Positions 1-31,384 of a DNA stretch of 64,000 nucleotides are shown in pieces. Each line of letters opens with the position of its first letter. The first letter of the stretch is position 1. Under the pieces are notes generated by a model. That model worked only from the letters and a program-made list of their open reading frames with translations. It was not told the origin of the DNA and made no database searches. The stretch spans positions 6,671,505-6,735,504 of the forward strand of contig OX442423.1 of the NCBI GenBank assembly GCA_949361645.1, given 5' to 3'. This DNA is from Spongilla lacustris (lineage: Eukaryota > Porifera > Demospongiae > Spongillida > Spongillidae). The translations under genes were made by a program, and so were the position numbers.

Positions 1-560
1 TGGAAAGCCCTCAGGAATAATTGCTTAAATGTCTCTATATACATACATATCTCTGTGCTGTCAGCCACCAATGAGCCATAATGAAGATCCATTTGTTGTC
101 TGAGACACATGTAGATTTATTCAAAGAGTACAGAGCAATGTATTTTAGAAAATCTGTTCCCTAATAAAACAATAAATGAGCTGTGTGTTCTGCATTATGT
201 CAGATGCGTGAATCAGTTGTACAATTCAATTAAAATTTGCATACATACTTGAGTCGTTGCTGTTCACAGTCTGGACCATTTTCCTGTAAATAGTCTCCGT
301 ATTTAAACATGCCATTTGGATCACTCAATTGGACAGCTAGAATTATTGTAGTCAATCATAGCTTTGCCAGTCTCCTCTGGCACATTGCAATAGCATCACA
401 CTTCCACCTCTGTTGGGGATGAATTTGTGTTGCTACTCAGTTTTGATTTGAGTACCACTTCCCATTAATTTCTGGAAGAATAGGTAAAATGTTTCTATCT
501 TTCTTTTCTGACTGTGCTTAGCCTGAGAGATAGATTGTTAAAACAAAACTATTTTTAAAA
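1..560. other. Unassigned AT-rich DNA
   Basis: I see no supported gene, RNA gene or clear repeat here. The sequence is AT-rich with scattered short open frames and no splice-consistent coding signal. Confidence 0.5.
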
Positions 561-562
561 AA

Positions 563-868
563 CTACTCAGTACGTTGAAGGCAAATGCCGCTAATACGGC
601 AACTTTGGGCTGGCTTTAGATCAAGACATGTTTCGCTGTCGATTTGCAGCAGTCTTATGTCACATGCATACGTAGCCCGCTGAAAGTAAGCCGTAGCCTC
701 GGTACTTCTACAGGCTTTCAACTCTTCTTTTGTATAAGGACTTGAAGAATGAATCAAATAGATGCATATGTAGGGGGAAATCCACTGCCAGCCACGTTTC
801 TGGATCCTGGCATTGACCGGAGCAAGATGCGGATCGCTTGACAAACTCAACAGGTCTTTGCAGGACCC
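563..868 (-). pseudogene. Degraded fragment of a transposon-associated SWIM/YqaJ-type gene
   Basis: A minus-strand open frame of about 95 codons contains the stretch PSPYTKEELKA-like (here SSSPYTKEELKACRSTEA), preceded by a W-x-x-x-Y-I-C-I-Y-L-I pattern. This resembles the N-terminal block found in a repeated metazoan gene family that combines a SWIM zinc finger with a YqaJ-like nuclease, in which an aromatic D-I-Y-x-Y-L segment precedes Y-T-K-E-x-L-K-A-Y-K-S. Here several of those positions are changed (KACRS instead of KAYKS, for example) and neither the SWIM finger nor the nuclease domain follows. It is best read as an orphan or dead fragment. The family match is from memory of the motif only. 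Confidence 0.35.
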
Positions 869-1070
869 GTTAGCTTAGAATGGGATAGCTAACGAGCAAC
901 GAATAAAAGTTACCATGGGGATAACAGCGTGATATCGTTTGAGAGTTCATATCGACGACGATGTTTGCGACCTCGATGTCCTTTGCGCTTCACAATGTCT
1001 CCGAAAAATTGTGTCACGAAGGTATATTGAGTCGCGGATTTTCGGTACTCATCCGCGATAAATACAGATT

Positions 1071-1137
1071 AGTCTCGCGGGCCATGAGCCCATGACGTAA
1101 TAAATGCGATACATTACACGTCATGGCCCGCGAGACT
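1071..1137. repeat. Inverted repeat (hairpin), 17-bp arms
   Basis: The left arm AGTCTCGCGGGCCATGA (1071-1087) is perfectly complementary to TCATGGCCCGCGAGACT (1121-1137) across a 33-nt spacer. The arms are much more GC-rich than the surroundings. It could be the core of a small inverted-repeat element. Confidence 0.7.
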
Positions 1138-1139
1138 AC

Positions 1140-2423
1140 AGACAGATGCCTGTGGACACAAGCTAACTCTCGTTCCTTCAGTCGATTTCATCTGTCCTCT
1201 CACGAGTTTCAATGACGTTCATTTATATATTAAAGCAGCTATAAATCTAATATCTATGCATACAGCCTCTGAAAGCCAGCCGGCTGGCAGCTACCCTCCT
1301 TATCGGTATAGTGATTAACAACTTACATCACGTGGCTGTGCACTGAGCAAATTGAGCAATTTACACGATATACATGACGGACCACTTACTTCGTTAGTTC
1401 TCCGGAGTAAAATGTCCGGTAGAACAATTTACTCCGATAAATATAGGACTATTTAGTTTTTCCTTATCATTCAACCCTTGTTTCCCTGCTTTTTACACCA
1501 CTACTGCCTTCAAATCTTATATACCATACAAAAATATCATTCCTAGTGTTCATTGCGGATTGCTTTTCCCCAACGTATGGAAATGCATTGTTTGATGTTC
1601 ATGTCATAGACTGACAATGATGCCCCATCACACTGCTATGGAGCACTTGAAGCCATCCTTGAGTCCAGTGCCAATGATATGAGCTCATTCTGCATGATCG
1701 ATCAAATGAGCCATACCAAACCCTGCATGGTTTCCAATCCGAAACATTCATGAATTGGTGCCACCACACCCCTTATCACTTTATTCCTGAAACAGTTAGA
1801 TGTTGCATAGTGAATGAAAATTAATGAACTATGTGGCAAAAATTTTTCTATGCAGCTTCTATGCCTTAACCAATCATCAGCCATGCATATGTGACGTATA
1901 TCTAATACTGATCATGAATCCTAAGTACCATAACAGACACAAGTGGAGTCATACAGGTGATCTTTCTCCCAACATAAGAGGTTTTTTTTAAAATTGAAAT
2001 TTAATGACCAGCAAACCCTTAAGGCCTTAACCGCGGTATTTAATATTTATCTGTATACTATTTGTACATTATATGTAAACAGTTAATGCTTTTGTTGCGA
2101 CGAAGAGGTTCAATAGGGAAATTACAAGATGGTTTGAATCACTTTGGTTATCGAACTGCAATTAAATATTTCCCAGATGCTTTTCTTTAAATTTGTTTAC
2201 CTACGCCAGTCTTTTTAAAGTGAGATGATAAAAAGTTAATGTGTTTGAGATACATATATATGATATTAAAAAAAAATGCATACAAGTGTACATGTATATC
2301 TGATATAAATGCACCGGCAGTATCCGGGAATAGTAAGTGTAAGGGTCTGGTGACCCAGAAAATTAATCATTAACAACCAGTGTAAATGCTGCGCTTTATT
2401 TAGAAAACGTCAACACAAACACA
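1140..2423. other. Upstream flank of TRAPPC4, no recognised gene
   Basis: AT-rich sequence with short unsupported open frames. It must contain the TRAPPC4 promoter, but I see no element that I can identify with confidence. Confidence 0.4.
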
Positions 2424-22386
<19,963 letters not shown>

Positions 22387-23431
22387 TGTGTAATCCTAGC
22401 CCCCCCTCTCCCTGTATATCCTGTATGTGTGCTTCTTACATTGTGTTGTTTGTGCTACCACATTTGAGTGTATACATGTACATTTCAATGTCAATATAAA
22501 TATTTGTGCTAATAACTATAAAATGCAGCAGGGTACTCTTTTAAGTATTAATGTATTTGCAGATAGTGGGAAATATGTAAATACATGTACATGTAGGAGT
22601 CCCTCCTCATGTAACTGTAGGATTAATATATTGTGTCAGATTATATGCTTAGAAGGAAATGAACAATGAGAATGCTCCCCTTACTGCTTTCTTTCAATTT
22701 CATTGTTGAGCGAGTTATTGGACCATGGTTATTATGTATATGATAGCATGCAGTTAGATGTGACAAAATGGCAATCTTGACATCAAAGTTGTGCGTTCTA
22801 ATTCAGGGTTTCAGTAATTTAATAATAAATAAGATCAAGTACTTCTTGCATGCAATTGGTCCATCCTCAAAAGTTGTATGATCAATGATATTTTAATTTC
22901 TCTGGAACTGTATTCAATATTGAAAGTTTAGTTCGTTACTCTACTGAATTAGCAATCTGATATAATATAATTATATATATAATATATATTTAAATCTAGC
23001 ATTCAACATGTACATATATGTGAATCTATTCCTATATCCTTCATACTTTCAGCCGCTATTTATTAGCAGTGTTGATCTGATATAGGCAAAGCATTGGGTT
23101 TATAGCTAGTTTGTATAACATTTTTATACAGTCATGCTGTTTGTATACATTAAAGACAACAATGCATGTAATAAACTATGTACAACATGATTATAAGCAC
23201 AGCAAAAGCATGTGCGTGTGCAACTGCATATTTGTACATGTATGTGTATTAAATTTGGTCTTACCTAGCTGTTAGCTACAGTTGTTGCACGTACTGTACT
23301 CATATATCTCCTTTTACAACTACATGTGTTATATAGGCCTAATTTGTACTGCAATAAGCACAGTGTCACTGTTTTGCTTCCAATTGCTAAGACTGGTAAC
23401 TTCAATGCATGTGTAGGGAAACAAAAAAAAA

Positions 23432-23479
<48 letters not shown>

Positions 23480-25330
23480 AGGGGAAGGGATTGAATGAAT
23501 TTTTGATTTCCAATCAATTTTTGTCACTTACATTATACTTGGTACACAATGTTATCATCCTGTATCAGAATGTGGGTGACAAATTAGTTATGACTAAATT
23601 CGACACTTTTTTGCTATGAAAGGCCGTAGTGTATGCATGTATATGGACCAGCATAATATGGTGTACGCATGCATACAATTTTTTTAATTTGGTGTGCGAA
23701 CCTTTTGAATAGTCATTATACCTCTCTGATCTTGTTGCCTGCATAGTACCTCGGAGACATAAGAGTGCTTTCTGCAGAAGTTAATTAGGATATCTCACAT
23801 GTGGCTGGCTGACTGACTATATTGAGGCCTCTCTTATACTGGTTGACCACCATGATGTCCTTGACACCTTGGGTTAGCTCAATGGGCATATGGTGTACAC
23901 CAGGTAACTGGAACATTAAATACATTCTCCTAGAGGTTATAGTGTTGTGCCTCTTACAGGATGATAGCCATGGTTTCTAGAGCTATTCATGGCAATGTGT
24001 GGTTAGTTCAAATTCTCACTGGGTGCTGTCAGTTCTGTGTATGGTGCGGTGTGGGCCAATTAATTTTAATATCAGGCAGGTTGTTTATTAACGATCCAAT
24101 TGGACATCTGAGTATTTCATACACTTCATGGACAAGAGAACTCGTATATCTCCCATTTATCACATGTGCATCACAGCTCTGCTCAATGTATGCTGTTACG
24201 CATTTGGCCACAATTTTGACTTATAAATCACCTGAGGCTGTGGTCCATCATCATTCGTAACAAAATAGTTTCGGTGGCATTTGTACATAACAGAATGTAA
24301 ACCGAATCTAACAGCATCTTTGATTCTGAATATCAGACACCAGAAATTTTATTGATGCATGCTGTGGCTAAATAGAAATCACTTACTATACTCATCATGA
24401 CATGAAGCATAAGCTTAAGAATAGAAACCTTCAATAGCCTACATTAGTTAGCAACATGAATCGTTCCTTCCAAAGGCAATGACTCTGGTCATCCTATTCT
24501 ACCATGTCACTCTGCCCTTTTTTAAATCTGCATTTTTATGCACACAAAAAGTACTGACTAACGGTGTGTCAGAGGTATCTGGGCTTGGGGTATCTTACAA
24601 TTTTTGTTGCTAGGGACTAACATGTTGGTCACCCCATGCATCTGCTGAACGCTTTATTGTATAATACGTATATATGCAGTGGTGTCAGTGTTGATCTGAT
24701 CATGCATGACGCTTGCAGATTATATTTTGACTTTGAACACTCCAACCGTTAATTGCATTCAAATGGAATAACCACCGTCCCTCCCATTTACTGCGCACCA
24801 ATTTCTAGGAAGTAAATGAATACTATTTATAGCCTGTAAATGTCGTTACCACGTGCATTCCCGTCACTCCGTAATCACATAGTAATTTAACTGATATGTA
24901 TTTTTTAGGGAAGGGGGTGGAGGACAGGTGAGTGCGTGGTAAGGTGTGGGGCGGAGTCGCCCCGGGGACGCCACAAAATCCTGTAGGGAAAACTGCTGGA
25001 ATATAATATATATAAATGGCAAATGACATAGCTATACACAAAACTAACAGAGACTACTCAATGACAGAAAACCAATCTCCTAGCTAGGAGGGTAACAACT
25101 AGAATGAACACTTGAATCAGTGGATTCAGTTCTGCATTATACCAGGTATCCACAAATGCACGCAACGCTTTTAAATCAGTATAACTCATGATTTAACCAC
25201 TTGATTTCTTTAATATACATTACCACACTAACAATCCAATTAGATTTAATATATGGTAAGCGGTTAAGTAATAATATCAAAACCCTCATAAATCAACATA
25301 TTCTGATGTCACAGTTGTGAATCCGCTCAA
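22387..25330. other. 3' flank of TRAPPC4, unassigned
   Basis: AT-rich with AATAAA-like words (for example near 22824). The only clear structure is a poly-G tract. No coding frame is supported. Confidence 0.5.
23431..23478. repeat. G homopolymer, about 48 bp
   Basis: An uninterrupted G run, preceded by a short A run. The exact length may be unreliable in any assembly. Confidence 0.9.
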
Positions 25331-25333
25331 CCC

Positions 25334-25659
25334 AAGCTTGATTCTGGGAGCGAGCACAACTGTGGGTTACTCAGCAGCAGAAAAAGAAGTGGTCATTTGA
25401 CCAAGAATGGGCGGAACTTGGGTGGGAGTGCATTCTCCTGGCTGTAGAGACATATGGTGGTTGGGGAGAGAAGGCTCAGGAAACATTCAACCGTACCAGC
25501 AGGAGGTTGGCAGTAGGTTCAGCCTCCAGTGAAGCCGTGGTGAGGCAGGACATGTATGGGAGACTAAGCCTGATCTTGGTGAGGGAGAACGCTATAGGGC
25601 TATCCTGGCAAGATCCAGCTGGCCTGTTAGCTGAACCCTTGTGTGCTATGTCCTGTTAG
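25334..25659 (+). pseudogene. C-terminal fragment of a non-LTR retroelement polyprotein
   Basis: The frame contains ELGWECILLAVETYGGWGEK, followed by a QETFNRTSRRLA-like piece and YGRLSLILVRENAIGL. This matches the tail of a reverse-transcriptase-encoding element family common in sponges and cnidarians, in which VETYGAWG...FSRLASRLA and YGRLNLTLVRANARAL are typical. The same tail occurs on the minus strand at about 36240-36400 and 47395-47604. Nothing upstream in frame encodes the polymerase, so it is an isolated 3' fragment. Confidence 0.6.
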
Positions 25660-25979
25660 TATGATTACGTGATGTATACCGTGTTTGCTCTATACTGTAA
25701 ATTGTTCATAACATATTCAAAACCCTCTATTATCGAAATTAAGGTTCAAGATTTAGACATTCTTCTAAAATTCTTCCACAGAAGGTATTTTGCCTTTAAT
25801 GTGCTAAACCGACCAGTACTGCACCTCGATAAAAGTTGTCATCCCAGGTAATGGTGAAATATCTTCTTCAGAATAAATATCTCAGGGGGATCCATTGGCC
25901 GTGGGTACGTATGCACTGGGAGTCATACCCTTAATATGGGTTCCAACTGCACCATCATGCCCTCAAGTTCACCAGGTGT

Positions 25980-27115
25980 GGTACATGTATGCAGACATCT
26001 GGTGCAGGGTCATGTGCTGATCTGCGAGTGTGGTGGGATGCTCTGTGTTCTGCTGGTCCTAATTTTGGATACCATCCCAATCCCTCAAAAATATGTTTAG
26101 TCACCAAACCTGAGCATGCTGAGAAGGCCAAACAACTATCTGCTGGATTTGTGCTGTCTTGGGGCGGCCATTGGCTCTAAATCCTTTACCGATGAGTATA
26201 TCGGAAACAGTGTGTGCACCTGAGTTGAGGATGTTAAGTGCCTGGCATTTATTGCTGCCACACACCCGCATTCAGATGGTCTCTCCAATCGGCGGACTTT
26301 TGTCTCAAGGACAATGTCCGACATACATATTAGTTCCTTTGGAACATGCAATTCATGAATTCCTCATACCAGCCTTAATTAACAGGCCATCCTTCATGCT
26401 TCAGTCTGGAATGTTTATCTTGTCCAACTAGGTGAACTGGGCATAGCCAATCCCACTGAAACGTCCTCTCCTGCCTACCTTGCATCAGTTAAACTAACTG
26501 CTTTCCTTAATGCCATGATCGTGTCAAAAGGAAATGAGACTCACCTAGACTACAATTTACTTCAATCCCTGAAGGGGGATATCAGCTCAGAAAATCACAA
26601 GTCACTAGAAATAAAAGTAGAAGGCATATACAAGCTACTACCTTCATTGTTGCAACGCTGCTTTGATCAGGCTCATGAAAAAGGTTAGTTGTCTTGGCTA
26701 TCTGCCCTACCCATTGCAGATCATGGCTTCCATCTAAACAAAGGAGAGTTTTGTGATGCTTTTTGCATGAGATATGACTGGTCACTTACCAATGTCCCTC
26801 AACACTGCAATTGTGGAAAACAATTCTCTGTTTACCATGCCATGACTTGCAATCTTGGTGGTTTCCTAACTGTTAGGCACAATGACATCAGAGATATTAC
26901 TGCCTCATTGCTGACGGAAGTTTGCCATAATGAGGTAACAGAGTCAACACTCTTAATGGAGAAACTTTTTCTTACCTCACAGCCAACACAGATACTGAGT
27001 CCAGGGCAGATATTAGAGCAAGAGGATTTTGGTCAAAAAGCCAAGATGCATATTTTGACATAATTAGGTAGCGACCAAGAAAGCTGGAGATGTACTTAGT
27101 GGCAGCCCACTGTAC
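25980..27115 (+). pseudogene. Degraded non-LTR retroelement, RT palm/thumb to C-terminal region
   Basis: The first piece contains LRVWWD, GPNFGYHPNPSK and a KPEHAEKA-like stretch, which follow the catalytic YADD in this reverse transcriptase lineage. After several frame changes the next piece reads LSWLSALPIADHGFHLNKGE, RYDW, a C-x-C-x6-H-x3-C pattern and RHNDIRD with LLTEVCHNEV. These are characteristic of the C-terminal part of the same family. A stop at 26684 and frameshifts near 26180, 26430 and 27063 make it non-functional. It is a different lineage from the fragment just upstream. Confidence 0.65.
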
Positions 27116-27344
27116 CTGCATGGCTAGGTGAGCCTACATGTATACTCATATGAAATCAAATCTATATTCAGCTGGCTATTTGTGACAGACTGTTTTGAAA
27201 TTTTGTATGCTGGACTACTTATGACATGCATGGTGTGGGAAGAAATACAGCCCTAGCTAGACCTTTTCTACATGAAGGTGATACTCCCTCATATCTTATG
27301 CCCAAACTCCTGTGATGATACAAGCATAGTTCATGAGACCAGCT

Positions 27345-27492
27345 GCATCTCTACACAGCAATCGTCTGAGCAAGTTGAAGAACTGCATGTACTGCAAGAG
27401 GGACTTATGATTGGATGTGACAACAATTGTCCTTATGAGTGGTTTCATGTTGGTTGTGTTGGTCTAAATTGCATTCTGCAAGGTGAATGGTC
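27345..27492 (+). pseudogene. PHD-finger-like fragment
   Basis: A Cys-rich piece (YCxYC-like in a shifted frame) is followed by IGCDNNCPYEWFHVGCVGL and GEW. This is the typical second half of a PHD zinc finger (C-x2-C...C-D-N-x2-C...W-F-H-x2-C-V-G-L...G-x-W). The two halves are in different frames, and the left border of the triplicated segment follows at once. It is probably a truncated transposon-associated gene. Confidence 0.5.
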
Positions 27493-27599
27493 AATCAAAT
27501 GAATTAAATCTTATCAAGGTATACTAGCAAAACGTGGCAATGCATGTAATATACAATAACCTAGGAATGAACTATGATACATGGAATAACTGACATGGT

Positions 27600-28552
27600 A
27601 TTCAGGTACAATACTTTGGTCAATGCACTACACACCATCAACATTTTTTGTCAATGGTAGATCCATGAATATCACCATCATGTTTTACTAGATCCAATAA
27701 ATCTTACAACATGAGGATAGCTGTTTGTGGACATTTCAACTTCTTCTTGGGATAGCTGTTTCATCCCCCATGTAAAAGCAGGTATTTCTAAATTTGCTCC
27801 ATTTCAAAATAACATCATCAGTGATAGTGATGTTACGGTCAGCAAGAACTGTGTCCCCCGATTCTAATTCTTGAGTCCTGTGTTAGAACCTTATCAGAAA
27901 CATGACCACTCCAACAATCTGACAGAAATCCACACAAGGAGTAATGCATGGCAATTAATTAAGAATTTAACTGTGTTGTGCTTTTTATAGTTTGAATATG
28001 TCTGTGTTCTAGATCTGCATGGCATAAAAACATAATCTCATGTACAACATTGATTTCTCCATCCGATTCATACATGTTCACTACCATCATTCCCACCTGT
28101 CTCCTTGTCATTCTGTTCACCACCATCATTCCGATCACCATCTTCTATAAGAGTCTCTTCTGAAGTTCAGATAACCGCTTGGTCCTCTTCTTCTTTCTTT
28201 CCTGCAATCTTGCAATATCGCTGCTGAACGAATTCCCTGTACGGTTATGTGCCGTGGGAAACACACTACGAACGAAATTAGCATGATCAGGGTCACGTGC
28301 GGCTCACCTACACGAAATATATACAAGGAACTTCTAATAGTTATAATCAAGCGATCTTATTATAATCATTCTCAACTTACCTAATACAAAATGTTCATTA
28401 CATATTCTTGCACCGTTTCCGAGAGTCCACTTCGCTCGCCGCTATCCATCGAGCCCTTCTCTCGACGATCCGATAGGTTGAAAAGCTTAAAAAACGAAAA
28501 GTTTCTTGCCAACGTAATTACTGCAACCAACGACAACGCAGTGATTCATCAT
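27600..28552 (-). pseudogene. THAP / DDE_Tnp_4-type transposase remnant, copy A
   Basis: Reading leftwards, an exon starting at 28552 encodes MMNHCVVVGCSNYVGKK, the C-x4-C start of a THAP zinc finger. It ends at a GTAAGT donor (28381). A basic stretch ERKK-KRTKR with SELQKRL follows. Further left, LESGDTVLADRNITITDDV resembles the second catalytic Asp region (G-D-x-hhh-A-D-R-G-F) of DDE_Tnp_4 (Harbinger/ISL2EU-like) transposases. THAP plus DDE_Tnp_4 is a known transposon architecture. Copy A has lost 4 bp and then 8 bp within the THAP exon, so the finger is frameshifted. It keeps about 190 bp of middle sequence that B and C lack. Confidence 0.6.
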
Positions 28553-28918
28553 GACGCCTTTAGACACGATACCAAGATTTGTTGTCCACGTGCCGTAGAA
28601 CCTTTCCCACCAGTGGGTGTGGTCTACCGTGACGTTAACGTGATTAAATTCCTTCACACCTTTCTGTGGTACACACACCAGTGAATTTCTTGGAAGTGCA
28701 ATAAGCAGCCTGTGAATAAATGTCGTTACCATGGATATATAGTATTAATCGCTTCACTGAGCAATGATTAAATTGCTAATTCCCGGAAGAGTCTTTTCCA
28801 AAGAAATCGAAGCCGCCCGGATCAGGTGACCGGGGGGGGGGGGGGGGGTGTGGATAGGGTGACTCCCTCCAGTCCCGGTGTTAGTAATCTATTGTATTAA
28901 AACTTACCTGGTCCGGTA

Positions 28919-28933
28919 CCCTAACCCTAACCC
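28919..28933. repeat. Interstitial telomere-like repeat, copy A
   Basis: Two and a half CCCTAA units. Longer tracts stand at the same place in copies B and C. Confidence 0.75.
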
Positions 28934-29199
28934 AGCGGCTTCGCTTGAATCCAGCTTATGGGCGCCCGCTAATCACGGAATAGAGTGGGTGAATCAAGCT
29001 CCCCTGATGATTAGAAACTATGCAGCTCACTGTTTTGCTGTCTTATACTGACTATAGTGTAATGAACTACATTCATTGTATAAGCGTAAACTAAACCTAC
29101 ATATGTACTGTAATGTGCCATAAGAGATTATGATCGGAAATGTAGCGAAGGGAGTCACCGTATCCCATAGGGGGTCATTGTATCCCAAAATGTTATGAC

Positions 29200-29255
29200 C
29201 ACCCCCCCCCCCCTCCCTCCCCCGGTCATTGTATCCTAGGATCCAGTGACCCGGC

Positions 29256-29288
<33 letters not shown>

Positions 29289-31250
29289 AAAAGGGGGATC
29301 TGTGCTGGAGGAAGGGCTCACTCAGATGGTATGAACTGGAGGAAGGGCTCATTTGTGCAACTAGGGCCTTTTCTTTTTAATTTTTTTTTCTAGGCATTTA
29401 GTAGCTGGACCATGTGTGTGATTTTCATACTGTGTGTGAGCCCAACCTTGGTAGAGATCAGTACCATATATACCCACTGTGGTCTTCAATATAGCATAGT
29501 AGTTTATAACATCTATATATACATGTACTATGCCCAGTCTGCTTGCGTTCCACAGCATTCCATTATTGTTTTTGCTGTTATAAATCAGTGCAAGAAATTA
29601 TACAGGGTACATGTATTGGTATTGAATAATGCTGATCAGTGCATGACTTCTATGTTACATTTTTTTAGTCTTGTCTTGGCCTGCATGGCAATATTATGGC
29701 CATTACCAATAAATTTACCTCTCTCCCCCCCCCCCCCCCCCCCCCCACCCCCCCCTCCTCCAATTCTGCTTATAGTTTCTCAGAATGGTCCATAGGAATC
29801 CTCAACCTGCCTACAATTTCTCTGAATCTATGAATATTTCCATATTCACCTATAGTGGAAACATGTACATGTAGCATATATTATATACATGTAGCACCAG
29901 TGACATTCATTTGTTGTTACAGTGCAGTACTGTGTTATGTGGCTTTAAATAAAAAAATTAGTCCTCATGTGAACTCAATGATATGGTCCATGGAGCACCA
30001 CCTGTGCCATATATATTGATGTAAAAAGAAGCTTAGGACCGTAATGGTTACCTGGTGTAAACTGGGGGACCTTGTGATTGGTCAAATACAGATGCTTGGG
30101 GGGGGGGGGGGGGGGGGGGGAGGAGTTTGAAAAGCTAAAGAAGACCTGTTGGCGAAATAAAATTAATTTAATGGTTAATCAATATTGATAAAAGTCTCAA
30201 TCAAACATTTCTCCCTCCCTCTGTCATTCATGTTCATGATCAAAATCTGTCCCAGCTTTATATATATGTCCAACTCTGTACCATGTGGACAAACTGTGTT
30301 TTCATATTGTCCATCTCCGCATTACAAGTTAGTGCCACTTTGGTGACCATATGAGTTCTCTAGCATTCATATTGGATATAGTCAATTGATGTATTTTTTA
30401 ACACTGAGTGAATTTTTATTCACACCCACATGCATAAACAACTTCCTTTGTAAGGGAATTCATATAATTTGCATTAAGAGAAATGCCAAATTACATGTAA
30501 AAAGGGTGACACACACATAAACAGCTAGTGGGATTACTGGTATGCTGGACAGTCTTTCAGCAAGTCCTTTATGTGAAAGGTAACGGCCTTACTGCACAGA
30601 GGGAATTGACCTGATCGGATGCTTGTTGCATTTGTTTCAACAGTTCCTGGCCCAACTAAAATACCTCTTACTCTTAAGTCATGCATATGTTTGGCACATC
30701 AATGATGTTTGTTTCGTGCATGGTGATGTATTTTCTTTCCCATGCATGCACCCAAACAATAAGAGGACAAACCCAGTTGAGCTGCTTCGATTGTACATTA
30801 CTTTTGACCTTCTTGAGCCTGCTAATGCCTTAGCCATAGGTACAATCCTGCAACACTTAGGTGCTATTAGAGCTTCAATCGCCTTAATCTCTTCGTTCTT
30901 ATATCTACAGCTATACATATATAGAATCAGTCTACTAGTGATCCTAGTGATCTATGTCTCATCAAAAAATTGTGAGGATTAAGGCATTCTTCAACTATTG
31001 CTGTGAGGCCTTTTAACTCTAAGAGACCCTATTCATGACAGTGCATGCTAAATTATGCTATATCAACCATGAAATAAAATGCATGTATACACATACGCAT
31101 ATACAAACAGTGACATGCACATATAGTGCATGAGAGGCATAAAGGGGATCAATACAGGTAAATAGCATATGGAAATGGGCTCTATGATTCTGGCCTACTA
31201 CTGAGCAATTTTGTACTCTTCCAACTGCACTACCTCAATAACACCGCATC
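29200..31250. other. Copy A intergenic DNA with G/C homopolymers
   Basis: G or C runs stand at about 29202-29212, 29254-29283, 29725-29756 and 30100-30120. A + strand open frame at 30623-30982 is partly kept in copy B (41865-42131) but has no family signature, and copy C has a deletion there. No gene is supported. Confidence 0.5.
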
Positions 31251-31307
31251 TCCACCTGAAACTAGATTGAGGACATGTGTACATGACAGTTAGTCATACA
31301 GTATTTC

Positions 31308-31353
31308 TTACTCGTTGTATCGTTCATCGTTATGTTCTGCAAAACGGTGTGTG

Positions 31354-31384
<31 letters not shown>

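Noticed and set aside
30623..30982. 119-codon + strand frame, partly kept in copy B
   Set aside because: No recognisable domain, the second half is frameshifted in B and deleted in C, and no splice partner was found.
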